DNA of 29,560 nt from an uncultured Carnobacteriaceae bacterium (GTDB taxonomy: Bacteria > Bacillota > Bacilli > Lactobacillales > Aerococcaceae), in the NCBI GenBank assembly GCA_938039195.1, contig CALHVK010000132.1, positions 1 to 29,560 on the forward strand. The letters are read 5' to 3'. Numbering within the stretch: position 1 is the stretch's first letter; each line of letters opens with the position of its first letter. The notes under the pieces were generated by a model that ran no database searches, was not told where the DNA came from, and worked only from the letters and a program-made list of their open reading frames with translations. The translations under genes and the position numbers were made by a program. Below are positions 1 to 6,946 of the stretch, piece after piece.

Positions 1-261
1 TATTCACTCGTATCTTGCAGACTCGAAACAGGTCGCACACACCAAATCAGAGCACATATGGAATTCATTAAACATCCAATCGTAAATGACCCATTGTATC
101 ATCCAAAAGGGAAGAACGCCTCTGAATTCGGTCAATATTTACACGCAAGAACATTAAACTTTACACATCCTGTAAGTGGAGAAACATTAAACTTCCAAGT
201 GGATCCACCAAAGGAATTCGATGATTTTATCCGTATGAATAAAGGCAGCTTAGCTGATTAG
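1..261 (+). CDS. rluD: RluD-family pseudouridine synthase, C-terminal part only
   Basis: The reading frame is open from base 1, so the gene begins outside the window and only the last 86 residues are present. The fragment starts with RLETGRTHQIRAHM, the conserved RluA/RluD-family motif near the end of the catalytic domain, followed by HPIVNDPLY and GQYLHARTLNFTHP, which are also typical of this family. These enzymes isomerise uridines in 23S rRNA; RluD itself modifies helix 69. The catalytic aspartate and any N-terminal S4 domain would lie upstream and cannot be seen. An internal ATG at 58 is not the real start because the conserved motif continues upstream of it. The next gene, pyrR, starts 11 bases after the stop. 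Placement in the RluA/RluD family is firm; RluD rather than a paralogue is inference. Confidence 0.88.
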   Translation, partial: YSLVSCRLETGRTHQIRAHMEFIKHPIVNDPLYHPKGKNASEFGQYLHARTLNFTHPVSGETLNFQVDPPKEFDDFIRMNKGSLAD

Positions 262-272
262 GAGTGACTATA

Positions 273-809
273 ATGAAAGAAGTTAGAATAATGGACGAGG
301 GCGCCATTAGTAGAGCAATCACTAGAATTTCATACGAAATTATCGAGCAACAGAAAGATGTGTCCGATTTAGTCATCATTGGAATTAAAACAAGAGGGAT
401 TACTTTAGCAAAGAGAATTGCTGAAAAGATTTCGGCACTTGAAAAAATTAAAGTTCCAGTTGGGGAAGTGGACATCACATTATACCGAGACGATCGACAT
501 GATAGTGAAGAAACGGATGCACCAGTTTTAAATGGAACGCATATTCCATTCGATATTAAAGGTAGGCAAATCGTCTTAGTAGATGATGTATTGTTTACAG
601 GAAGAACTGTAAGAGCTGCTTTGGATGCCATTATGGATATCGATAGACCAAAGAGAATCAGTTTAGCGATTCTAATTGATAGGGGACATCGTGAACTACC
701 GATTCGTCCTGATTTTGTTGGAAAGAACGTGCCAACTTCATTAGATGAAGTCATCCATGTTCGATTAATGGAAGATGACGCTTTGGAAGAAGTCATCATT
801 GAAAAATAA
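273..809 (+). CDS. pyrR: PyrR, pyrimidine operon regulator / uracil phosphoribosyltransferase
   Basis: A protein of 178 residues, the usual size of PyrR. In Gram-positive bacteria PyrR binds pyr mRNA leaders when UMP or UTP is high and causes early termination; it also has weak uracil phosphoribosyltransferase activity. The type I phosphoribosyltransferase fold shows GIKTRGI near residues 35-41, VGEVDITLYRDD, the PRPP loop VDDVLFTGRT at about residues 103-112, and DRGHRELPIR. All match the Bacillus PyrR pattern. I chose ATG 273 because GGAG (261-264) lies 8 bases upstream; a GTG at 264 in the same frame overlaps that site and has no ribosome binding site of its own. The gene probably shares a transcript with rluD and is closed by a terminator. 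No pyr biosynthetic gene follows in the window. Confidence 0.95.
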   Translation: MKEVRIMDEGAISRAITRISYEIIEQQKDVSDLVIIGIKTRGITLAKRIAEKISALEKIKVPVGEVDITLYRDDRHDSEETDAPVLNGTHIPFDIKGRQIVLVDDVLFTGRTVRAALDAIMDIDRPKRISLAILIDRGHRELPIRPDFVGKNVPTSLDEVIHVRLMEDDALEEVIIEK

Positions 810-817
810 TTCTGTAA

Positions 818-852
818 TACCTTCTCAGTGAATGAGAGGGTATTTTTATTTT
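818..852 (+). terminator. Rho-independent terminator after pyrR
   Basis: TACCTTCTCA (818-827) pairs with TGAGAGGGTA (833-842) with one G-U pair and a 5-base loop, followed directly by a T-rich run. It ends the rluD-pyrR transcript. Confidence 0.88.
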
Positions 853-966
853 GAAAAATTAAATGATCAAATCAGAAAAATTTGCTGAATTAATTAAGTC
901 GTTTTATGAATTCTTCCTGTATAAATAACTATATAGGCTATTTCCAAACGTTCGTAAAGTAAACGC

Positions 967-1110
967 AAACAATCATAAAACTGATTATTCGATTAGTTCT
1001 ATGTAAACGGTTGTATCGAAAAAATGTATAGACTATACTAATAGCATGAATTGGTACCGTAAATAATTAAATGATCATTTTCGTAAGACGTTACGATTTT
1101 ATGATTGTTT
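967..1110. repeat. Perfect 14-bp inverted repeat flanking the ula promoter
   Basis: AAACAATCATAAAA at 967-980 recurs as its exact reverse complement at 1097-1110. The arms are 130 bp apart, centre to centre. One lies upstream of the -35 and the other in the 5' leader, about 30 bases before the ulaD start. Only the downstream arm is inside the predicted transcript, so the pair is more likely two operator sites on DNA than one RNA stem. The binding protein is unknown and no regulator gene is nearby. Confidence 0.6.
1001..1039 (+). promoter_or_regulatory. Promoter of the ula operon with overlapping cre-like site
   Basis: The -35 is TTGTAT (1011-1016) and the -10 is TATACT (1034-1039), with 17-base spacing; the transcript should start near 1046. 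The -35 is overlapped by ATGTAAACGGTTGTAT (1001-1016), which fits the CcpA cre consensus WTGNAANCGNWNNCAW except for one base (TA in place of CA). CcpA repression of a sugar-acid PTS would make sense, but this is inferred from sequence only. A short hairpin (TCGTAA/TTACGA, 1081-1096) lies in the leader. The rest of the 853-1139 gap is A/T-rich and shows no small gene. Confidence 0.75.
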
Positions 1111-1139
1111 AAGGCAAGACAGAAAAGGAGAATGACAAT

Positions 1140-1778
1140 ATGGCAATTCCTAATTTACAAGTTGCTTTGGACCACAACCGTATCGAAGATGCATTAAAAG
1201 ATGCTCTTGCGGTTGGAAACGAAGTGGACATTATTGAAGCAGGAACAATTTTACTTTTAAATGAAGGAGACAAAGCGATTAAATGCTTACGCAGCGCTTT
1301 CCCTGACAAAGTAATCATTGCTGATACAAAATGTGCTGATGCTGGTACAACTGTTGCTAAAAACGTTGCACTTGCAGGAGCTGACTGGATGACAGTTATT
1401 TGCTGCGCAACTATCCCAACAATGGAAGCTGCTAACAAAGAAGTAAAATCACTACAAGTTGAATTGTATGGAGATTGGACTTTTGAACAAGCACAACAAT
1501 GGAGAGATGCTGGTATCGACCAAGCAATCTTCCACCAAAGCCGCGACGCTCTATTTGCAGGAGCTACTTGGACTGAATCTGATTTGAACAAAATTCGTCG
1601 CTTAATCGACATGGGATTCAAAGTTTCAGCTACAGGCGGATTAACAAAAGACACATTAAAAGTGTTTAAAGGAATTCCAATTTACACATTCATCGCAGGA
1701 CGCGGAATCTACGCTACTGAAAACCCAGCGCAATCTGCTCGTGAATTCAAAGAAGAAATCAAACGTATCTGGGGTTAA
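1140..1778 (+). CDS. ulaD: UlaD, 3-keto-L-gulonate-6-phosphate decarboxylase
   Basis: A protein of 212 residues, close to the length of E. coli UlaD. It catalyses Mg-dependent decarboxylation of 3-keto-L-gulonate 6-phosphate to L-xylulose 5-phosphate in the cytoplasm. It belongs to the orotidine-phosphate decarboxylase suprafamily (TIM barrel). Expected active-site residues are present: Asp11 in QVALD, Glu33 in VDIIEAG, Asp62 and Lys64 in IADTK, Asp67, Glu108 in VELYGDW, His132 and Arg135 in FHQSRDA. The C-terminal phosphate-binding strands TGGL and FIAGRGI are also seen. The ribosome binding site AAAGGAG lies 8-9 bases before the ATG. It is the first gene of the ascorbate operon, 18 bases before ulaG. 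The related enzyme hexulose-6-phosphate synthase is unlikely given the ula neighbours. Confidence 0.96.
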   Translation: MAIPNLQVALDHNRIEDALKDALAVGNEVDIIEAGTILLLNEGDKAIKCLRSAFPDKVIIADTKCADAGTTVAKNVALAGADWMTVICCATIPTMEAANKEVKSLQVELYGDWTFEQAQQWRDAGIDQAIFHQSRDALFAGATWTESDLNKIRRLIDMGFKVSATGGLTKDTLKVFKGIPIYTFIAGRGIYATENPAQSAREFKEEIKRIWG

Positions 1779-1796
1779 TCCAAAGGAGGAAAAATA

Positions 1797-2858
1797 ATGG
1801 CAAATATCAAAGATGTAACAAAAGAGTCTTGGATTTTATCAACTTTCCCAGAGTGGGGAACTTGGTTAAATGAAGAAATCGAACGCGAAGAAGTTAAACC
1901 AGGAACATTCGCTATGTGGTGGTTAGGATGTACTGGTATCTGGTTAAAATCAGAAAAAAACACGAACATCTTATGCGACTTATGGTGTGGAACTGGTAAA
2001 CGTAGCCACGGCAACGGAAAAATGAAAACTGGTCACCAAATGCAACGTATGAGCGGTTGCCAAAACTTACAACCAAACTTACGTACACAACCATTCGTAA
2101 TCGATCCATTTGAAGTGAAAAATGTGGACGCTTTAGTAGTAACACACATTCACTCAGACCACTTAGACATTAACACAGCAGCTGCAGTTGCTAACAACTG
2201 TCCAGAAGCTAAATTCATTGGACCACAAGAAGTAGTAAACACTTGGTTAGGTTGGGGAGTTCCTGCTGAACGTACAATCGTTGTACACCCAGGAGACTCA
2301 GTTCAAATCAAAGACATCGAAATCGTTGCTTTAGAAGCATTTGACCGCACAGCTTTAGTAACTGCTAAAGACGGTGAAGTTCTAAAAGGTAAAATGCCTC
2401 AAGACATGGACGAAATCGCTGTTAACTACTTATTCAAAACAAGTGGTGGTAACTTATATCACGCAGGAGATTCTCACTACTCAAACATGTTTGCTAAACA
2501 TGGTAACGAACATGAAATCGATGTGTGCTTAGGTGCTTACGGTGAAAACCCTCGTGGTATCACTGACAAAGTGACTTCAGTTGATATGTTACGTATGGCT
2601 GAATCATTAAACGCTAAAGTAGTTATCCCAGTTCACTATGACATTTGGGCTAACTTCCAAGCAGATCCTAAAGAAATTACAGAAATCTGGAAATTCAAGA
2701 AAGATCGCCTAGAATACAAATTCAAACCATTCATTTGGCAAGTAGGGGGTAAATATACTTACCCAACTGACAAAGATAAATTAGAATTCAACTTCTACCG
2801 TGGATTTGACGATGTATTCTCAATTGAGAATGACGTACCATTCCCATCATTCTTATAA
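1797..2858 (+). CDS. ulaG: UlaG, L-ascorbate-6-phosphate lactonase
   Basis: A protein of 353 residues; E. coli UlaG has 354. It hydrolyses the lactone ring of L-ascorbate 6-phosphate, the product of the ascorbate PTS, to give 3-keto-L-gulonate 6-phosphate. It has a metallo-beta-lactamase fold: the metal-binding motif HIHSDHLD contains His117, His119, Asp121 and His122, with further metal ligands expected around YHAGDSHYS and IPVHYD. The N-terminal segment ESWILSTFPEWGTWLNEEI and the MWWLGCTGIWLKSE strand are typical of UlaG and not of other metallo-beta-lactamases. A strong ribosome binding site (AAAGGAGG) precedes the ATG. The gene lies 18 bases after ulaD and is followed by a hairpin before ulaC. 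Confidence 0.96.
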   Translation: MANIKDVTKESWILSTFPEWGTWLNEEIEREEVKPGTFAMWWLGCTGIWLKSEKNTNILCDLWCGTGKRSHGNGKMKTGHQMQRMSGCQNLQPNLRTQPFVIDPFEVKNVDALVVTHIHSDHLDINTAAAVANNCPEAKFIGPQEVVNTWLGWGVPAERTIVVHPGDSVQIKDIEIVALEAFDRTALVTAKDGEVLKGKMPQDMDEIAVNYLFKTSGGNLYHAGDSHYSNMFAKHGNEHEIDVCLGAYGENPRGITDKVTSVDMLRMAESLNAKVVIPVHYDIWANFQADPKEITEIWKFKKDRLEYKFKPFIWQVGGKYTYPTDKDKLEFNFYRGFDDVFSIENDVPFPSFL

Positions 2859-2882
2859 TATTGTCATTAAATAAATTTGGAG

Positions 2883-2908
2883 AGCCTAGAGCTAACCCAC
2901 TCTAGGCT
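2883..2908 (+). other. Intercistronic stem-loop between ulaG and ulaC
   Basis: AGCCTAGAG (2883-2891) and CTCTAGGCT (2900-2908) form a perfect 9-bp stem with an 8-base loop. Only three T residues follow, so it is a poor terminator. An mRNA processing, stability or partial attenuation element is more likely. Confidence 0.55.
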
Positions 2909-2960
2909 TTACCGAAGTGTAATAATGAATACGATTTCTTAATAACACAAGGAGGAACAT

Positions 2961-3410
2961 ATGTTAAAAGAAATTATCGAAAATGGACGCTTTTCGTTCC
3001 AAAAAGGTTCTCTAACATGGGAAGATGCGATTAAAGTAGCTTGCCAAACTTTAGTAGAACAAAAGATAATTGAACCTGAATATCCAGGTTACATTATTAG
3101 TAATGTTCATGAATTTGGACCTTACATCGTAATTGCTCCAGAAATCTGTATCCCTCATGCTCAAGAAGGAAAAGGGGTAAATGATACTGCTGTAGCATTT
3201 ATGAACATTGAAGAAGCTGTGGACTTTGGACCGGGTGCTGACTACAAACCACATTTATTCTTCGTATTAGCATCAACTGATAATGAAAAGCACTTAAACA
3301 ACTTATCAGAGTTAGTGACATTATTAGATGATGAATCAATTATCAATGCGTTTATTGAAGCGCGCTCAAAAGAGGACTTAGAAAAAATTTTAAAAGGAAT
3401 AGGTGAATAA
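2961..3410 (+). CDS. ulaC: PTS ascorbate-specific enzyme IIA component
   Basis: A soluble protein of 149 residues of the mannitol/fructose-type EIIA family. It accepts phosphate from HPr on a histidine and passes it to the EIIB (UlaB). The phosphorylated residue should be His66 in the motif EICIPHAQEGKGVND, and PGYIISNVHEFGPYIVIAPE just before it is close to known UlaC proteins. The start ATG is preceded by AAGGAGG at good spacing. The stop is two bases before the ATG of ulaA, so translation is probably coupled. Location between ulaG and ulaA and the presence of separate ulaB and ulaA genes support the ascorbate assignment over fructose or mannitol. Confidence 0.93.
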   Translation: MLKEIIENGRFSFQKGSLTWEDAIKVACQTLVEQKIIEPEYPGYIISNVHEFGPYIVIAPEICIPHAQEGKGVNDTAVAFMNIEEAVDFGPGADYKPHLFFVLASTDNEKHLNNLSELVTLLDDESIINAFIEARSKEDLEKILKGIGE

Positions 3411-3412
3411 TT

Positions 3413-4909
3413 ATGGATTTTTTATTCAGTTTTTGGCAATTCTTCTACGCTAACATTTTTACAAAACCACAATACTTTGTTGGTTTAATCGTTTTAGTTG
3501 GTTACTTACTATTAGGTCGTAAATGGTACGACGCATTAGCAGGTTTTATTAAAGCAGTTGTAGGTTACATGATCTTAAACGTAGCTGCTGGTGGATTAGT
3601 ATCAAACTTCCGTCCAGTATTAGCAGCATTAGGGGATCGTTTCGGATTACAAGCTGCGGTTATTGACCCATATTTCGGTCAAGCTGCCGCTGAAGCTGCA
3701 TTAAAATCAGCTGGTCACGCAACAGGTTTAACAGTACAAGTATTATTAGTTGCTTTCTTAACTAACTTAGTATTAGTAATCTTCCGCAAATTAACTAAAG
3801 TTCGTACAGTATTCATCACTGGTCACATCATGGTGCAACAATCTGCTACAGCAACTTGGTTAATGGCTTTAGCTTTAGGAGATAACGTTAACCAATTACA
3901 ATTTGTAATTTTATTAGGTATTGTATTAGGGGTTTATTGGGCAGTAGCAGCAAACTTAACAGTAGAAGCTACTCAAGAATTAACAGAAGGCGGCGGATTT
4001 GCAATTGGTCACCAACAAATGTTTGGAGTTTGGTTAGTTGACAAATTAGCTCCTAAATTCTCAGGTAAAAACGACAAGAAGATTGAAGATCTTGAATTAC
4101 CAGGTTTCTTATCAATCTTCAAAGAATCAATCGTTGCTACATCAATCTTAATGATTGTGTTCTTCGGTGCAATCTTATTAGTATTAGGTAAAGACTACTT
4201 AGTAAGCGTAAATGGACAAGAATTAACAGTTGCTGCTTCTAAATTCAAAATGACTACATTAAAAGCATCAGATGACTTCTTCTTCTACATTTTACAAACA
4301 GCATTAACATTCACTGTTTATGTTCAAATCTTACAATTAGGGGTTCGTTTATTCGTTGCTGAGTTATCAGAAGCGTTCCAAGGTATCTCTAACAAATTAT
4401 TACCAGGTTCTATGCCAGCGGTTGACTGTGCTGCAGTTTACGGATTTGGTTCTCCAAACGCTGTAACAGTTGGTTTCTTATTCGGGGTATTAGGACAAAT
4501 CGTAGCAATCTTAGGATTAATCGTATTCAAATCTCCAGTATTAATCATCACTGGATTCGTACCAGTATTCTTCGACAACGCTACATTCGCAGTATACGCT
4601 AACCATAAAGGTGGGTTACGTGCTGCTTCAGTCTTGACATTCTTATCAGGTGTAATCCAAGTATTAGGTGGAGCAATTGCCGCTGGTGCATTTGGTTTAG
4701 CTGCTTACGGTGGATGGCATGGTAACTTTGACTGGGATACAGTTTGGGTTGGATTCGGATTCTTAATGCAAAACTTCCAATACATTGGTTTAGGTATCGT
4801 ATTATTAATCTTATTAGTAATCCCTCAATTACAATACAGCAAAAACAAAGAACATTACTTCACTATTGCTGAAGACTATGAAACATACTTAGAGTCTAAG
4901 CAAAACTAA
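3413..4909 (+). CDS. ulaA: UlaA, PTS ascorbate-specific enzyme IIC permease
   Basis: A very hydrophobic protein of 498 residues with about ten or more membrane segments, somewhat longer than E. coli UlaA (about 465). It is the channel subunit that carries L-ascorbate across the membrane while UlaB phosphorylates it. Recognisable family blocks include the N-terminal FFYANIFTKPQYFVGLIVLVG, VRTVFITGHIMVQQSA, GGGFAIGHQQMFGVWLVDK, LLPGSMPAVDCAAVYGFGSPNA and FDNATFAVYANHKGG; these are typical of the SgaT/UlaA family. The ATG at 3413 overlaps no other gene and follows the ulaC stop by two bases, with a weak ribosome site inside the end of ulaC (GGAATAGGTG), again suggesting coupling. A large hairpin separates it from ulaB. 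Confidence 0.95.
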   Translation: MDFLFSFWQFFYANIFTKPQYFVGLIVLVGYLLLGRKWYDALAGFIKAVVGYMILNVAAGGLVSNFRPVLAALGDRFGLQAAVIDPYFGQAAAEAALKSAGHATGLTVQVLLVAFLTNLVLVIFRKLTKVRTVFITGHIMVQQSATATWLMALALGDNVNQLQFVILLGIVLGVYWAVAANLTVEATQELTEGGGFAIGHQQMFGVWLVDKLAPKFSGKNDKKIEDLELPGFLSIFKESIVATSILMIVFFGAILLVLGKDYLVSVNGQELTVAASKFKMTTLKASDDFFFYILQTALTFTVYVQILQLGVRLFVAELSEAFQGISNKLLPGSMPAVDCAAVYGFGSPNAVTVGFLFGVLGQIVAILGLIVFKSPVLIITGFVPVFFDNATFAVYANHKGGLRAASVLTFLSGVIQVLGGAIAAGAFGLAAYGGWHGNFDWDTVWVGFGFLMQNFQYIGLGIVLLILLVIPQLQYSKNKEHYFTIAEDYETYLESKQN

Positions 4910-4940
4910 TTTTAATAAGTAAAAGAATATAGTAAAATTA

Positions 4941-4970
4941 GGGTATCGGGTAGTGTTCTATCCGATACTC
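4941..4970 (+). other. Strong stem-loop between ulaA and ulaB
   Basis: GTATCGGGTAG (4943-4953) pairs with CTATCCGATAC (4958-4968) around a TGTT loop with one G-U pair, and two more pairs extend the base. No T-run follows, so it is unlikely to terminate transcription. It could protect the upstream message from 3' exonucleases or be a processing site. Confidence 0.6.
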
Positions 4971-4994
4971 TAACAATATAAGGAGATGTAAAAT

Positions 4995-5279
4995 ATGAAA
5001 GTATTAGCAGCATGCGGAAGTGGAATGGGCTCAAGCCAAATTATCAAAATGAAATTAACAAACGTATTCAGAAAATTGAATATTCCTTTAGAAGTTCACC
5101 ACTGTGCAGTTTCTGAAGCAAAATCTTCAGCTAAAAACTATGATTTAGTAGTTATTTCATCAGCGTTATTAGAAGTATTTGATGGTTTAGAATTACCAAA
5201 CACTAAAATTGTGGGCTTACAAAACTTATTATCTGAAAAAGAAATGACTGAAAAAATTTCTGAAGCTTTAGGACTATAA
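4995..5279 (+). CDS. ulaB: UlaB, PTS ascorbate-specific enzyme IIB component
   Basis: A small cytoplasmic protein of 94 residues. It carries the phosphocysteine loop of EIIB proteins at its N-terminus: Cys7 in AACGSGMGSSQ, followed by a helix with MKL, as in UlaB/SgaB and lactose-type EIIB domains. Phosphate moves from UlaC His66 to this cysteine and then to ascorbate as it passes through UlaA. The ribosome binding site AAGGAG is 8 bases before the ATG. The stop lies 14 bases before ulaF. Confidence 0.95.
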   Translation: MKVLAACGSGMGSSQIIKMKLTNVFRKLNIPLEVHHCAVSEAKSSAKNYDLVVISSALLEVFDGLELPNTKIVGLQNLLSEKEMTEKISEALGL

Positions 5280-5293
5280 GAAGGGGTTCTACA

Positions 5294-5983
5294 ATGGCAT
5301 ACGAACAATTAAAAGAACGTGTATTTAAAGCAAACTTAGAGTTACCAAAACATGGATTAGTTATTTTTACATGGGGTAACGTTTCAGAGTACGACCGTGA
5401 AGCAGGGGTTATTGCAATCAAACCTTCAGGTGTTGACTATGATAAACTAACTGCTGATGATATCGTGATTGTGGATATCGACGGAAATAAAGTAGAAGGA
5501 GCTCTAAAACCTTCTTCAGACTTAGATACTCACTTAGAAATTTATCGTAATTTCAAAGATGTAAATGGGGTAGTGCATACTCACTCTCTATGGGCAACTA
5601 CAATGGCTCAACAAGGCCAAGAAATTCCTGCATTCGGTACAACGCAAGGGGATTACTTCTATGGAACAATTCCTTGCACACGTGAAATGACAGAAGCAGA
5701 AATTAAAGGTGCTTATGAGTTAGAAACAGGTAAAGTAATCGTTGAGACTTTCAAAGATAAAGATCCAAACGCAATTCCTGCAGTTTTAGTATTCAACCAT
5801 GGACCATTTGCATGGGGTAAAGATGCAATGGATGCAGTACATAACATTACTGTATTAGAATACGTTGCAAATATGGCATGGCACAATCTAGCTTTAAATC
5901 CTAATATGAAGCCAATGTCACAAACTATTTTAGATAAACACTATTTAAGAAAACATGGAGCGAATGCTTACTATGGACAATAA
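5294..5983 (+). CDS. ulaF: UlaF, L-ribulose-5-phosphate 4-epimerase
   Basis: A protein of 229 residues in the class II aldolase/AraD family. It converts L-ribulose 5-phosphate to D-xylulose 5-phosphate, the last step of the ascorbate route. The zinc ligands and catalytic residues known from AraD can be placed: Asp76 in SSDLDTH, His95 and His97 in VVHTHS, Asp120 in TTQGDYFYG, His169 in FNHGPFAWG, and a C-terminal tyrosine in AYYGQ. GNVS and KPSGV near the N-terminus bind substrate phosphate. AraD of arabinose catabolism has the same fold and reaction; the ula context decides the name. Its last 11 bases overlap the chosen start of ulaE. Confidence 0.95.
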   Translation: MAYEQLKERVFKANLELPKHGLVIFTWGNVSEYDREAGVIAIKPSGVDYDKLTADDIVIVDIDGNKVEGALKPSSDLDTHLEIYRNFKDVNGVVHTHSLWATTMAQQGQEIPAFGTTQGDYFYGTIPCTREMTEAEIKGAYELETGKVIVETFKDKDPNAIPAVLVFNHGPFAWGKDAMDAVHNITVLEYVANMAWHNLALNPNMKPMSQTILDKHYLRKHGANAYYGQ

Positions 5984-6824
5984 AAAGTTTTATGAACTTG
6001 GTTTGTATGAAAAATCAATGCCAAACACACTTAGTTTTAGAGAGAAGTTAGAAACAGTTAAAGCAACTGGATTTGACTTTTTAGAAATCAGTATCGATGA
6101 AACTGATGAGAAATTAAGTCGTCTAGAATGGACAAAAGAAGAACGCCAACAACTACTAAACGATATGTTTAAAACAGGTGTTCCAATTCGTTCAATGTGC
6201 TTAAGTGGCCACCGTAAATATCCATTTGGATCACACGACGAAGCTACTCGTGCACGTAGTCTAGAAATTATGGAAAAAGCGATTCAATTAGCAGATGATT
6301 TAGGTGTTCGTGTTATCCAATTAGCTGGATACGATGTTTACTACGAAGAAGGAGATGCAGTAACACTTGATTACTTCATCCAAAACCTTAAAAAAGCTAC
6401 AGAGATGGCGTCACAAAAAGGAATTCTTCTTGGATTCGAAACAATGGAAACTCCATTTATGAACACTGTAGAAAAATCGATGCGTTTTGTTGAATTAGTA
6501 AACTCTCCATACTTACAAGTATATCCAGACTCAGGTAACTTAATGAACGCTTCATTAGAACCTGGTGCAAGAAATGTCTATGAAGATATCGAATTAGGAA
6601 GAGGGCATATTGTTGCAGCTCACTTAAAAGAAACAATTCCTGGACATTACCGTGAAATTCCATTTGGTACTGGCCAAATCGATTTTAAACGTATGGTGGA
6701 TACATTCTTATCAATCGGAGTAAATCGTTTCACAGGTGAATTCTGGTATGTAGGTCAAGAAAACTGGTTAGAAGACATTAAGTTTGCCAACCAATTCTTA
6801 AGATCTCATTTTCCAAATAAATAA
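5973..6824 (+). CDS. ulaE: UlaE, L-xylulose-5-phosphate 3-epimerase
   Basis: A protein of 283 residues from ATG 5973, matching the usual length. It epimerises L-xylulose 5-phosphate to L-ribulose 5-phosphate, linking UlaD to UlaF. The fold is a TIM barrel of the AP-endonuclease-2/xylose-isomerase-like type. Family blocks seen are GLYEKSMP at the N-terminus, FDFLEISIDETDEKLSRLEW, IRSMCLSGHRKYPFGS and RVIQLAGYDVYYEE; likely metal ligands are Glu in GFETME, Asp in VYPDSGNL, His in VAAHLKE and Glu in GEFWYV. Two in-frame ATGs upstream (5955, 5964) are less likely: homologues begin a few residues before the GLYEK block, and GGAG at 5957-5960 could serve only the 5973 start, though at a long 12-base spacing. 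Last gene of the operon. Confidence 0.95.
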   Translation: MDNKKFYELGLYEKSMPNTLSFREKLETVKATGFDFLEISIDETDEKLSRLEWTKEERQQLLNDMFKTGVPIRSMCLSGHRKYPFGSHDEATRARSLEIMEKAIQLADDLGVRVIQLAGYDVYYEEGDAVTLDYFIQNLKKATEMASQKGILLGFETMETPFMNTVEKSMRFVELVNSPYLQVYPDSGNLMNASLEPGARNVYEDIELGRGHIVAAHLKETIPGHYREIPFGTGQIDFKRMVDTFLSIGVNRFTGEFWYVGQENWLEDIKFANQFLRSHFPNK

Positions 6825-6831
6825 TTAGATT

Positions 6832-6864
6832 GAAACCTTCCTTTTATTAGGAAGGTTTCTTTTT
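6832..6864 (+). terminator. Rho-independent terminator of the ula operon
   Basis: GAAACCTTCC (6832-6841) pairs perfectly with GGAAGGTTTC (6850-6859), followed by six T residues counting the one at 6860 onward with little interruption. It lies 8 bases after the ulaE stop. Confidence 0.93.
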
Positions 6865-6869
6865 CGCTA

Positions 6870-6884
6870 ATTACCGAACGTTCG
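6870..6884 (+). promoter_or_regulatory. PurBox-like sequence / CGAACGTTCG palindrome upstream of phnD
   Basis: ATTACCGAACGTT (6870-6882) matches the lactic-acid-bacterial PurR site AWWWCCGAACWWT at 12 of 13 positions, and CGAACGTTCG (6875-6884) is a perfect palindrome. The central G at 6876 is about 76 bp upstream of the predicted start of transcription, the position from which Lactococcus PurR activates. Binding by PurR is inference. Confidence 0.5.
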
Positions 6885-6917
6885 TGTTTTAAAATTCGCT
6901 TTTCACACGCTTACATC

Positions 6918-6946
6918 TTGTAGGAGTTAGTTCTAATGTGTAAAAT
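6918..6946 (+). promoter_or_regulatory. Promoter of the phnDCE operon
   Basis: TTGTAG (6918-6923) and TAAAAT (6941-6946) are separated by 17 bases, giving a start near 6952 and a leader of about 120 bases. No purine riboswitch core or other known riboswitch is recognisable in the leader; it has only a small hairpin (GAAAT/ATTTC around 7025-7039). Confidence 0.6.

Noticed and set aside
264..272. GTG at 264 as the start of pyrR
   Set aside because: It overlaps the GGAG ribosome site and has no site of its own; ATG 273 is correctly spaced and fits homologues.
227..799. Long open frame antisense to pyrR (190 codons, minus strand)
   Set aside because: It mirrors a clearly conserved gene, lacks a ribosome site and has a composition typical of antisense shadows.
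1109..1654. Long open frame antisense to ulaD (181 codons, minus strand)
   Set aside because: It is the complement of conserved UlaD sequence with no start signals of its own.
6875..6884. CGAACGTTCG as a LexA/SOS box
   Set aside because: The Gram-positive SOS box needs four bases between GAAC and GTTC; here there are none.
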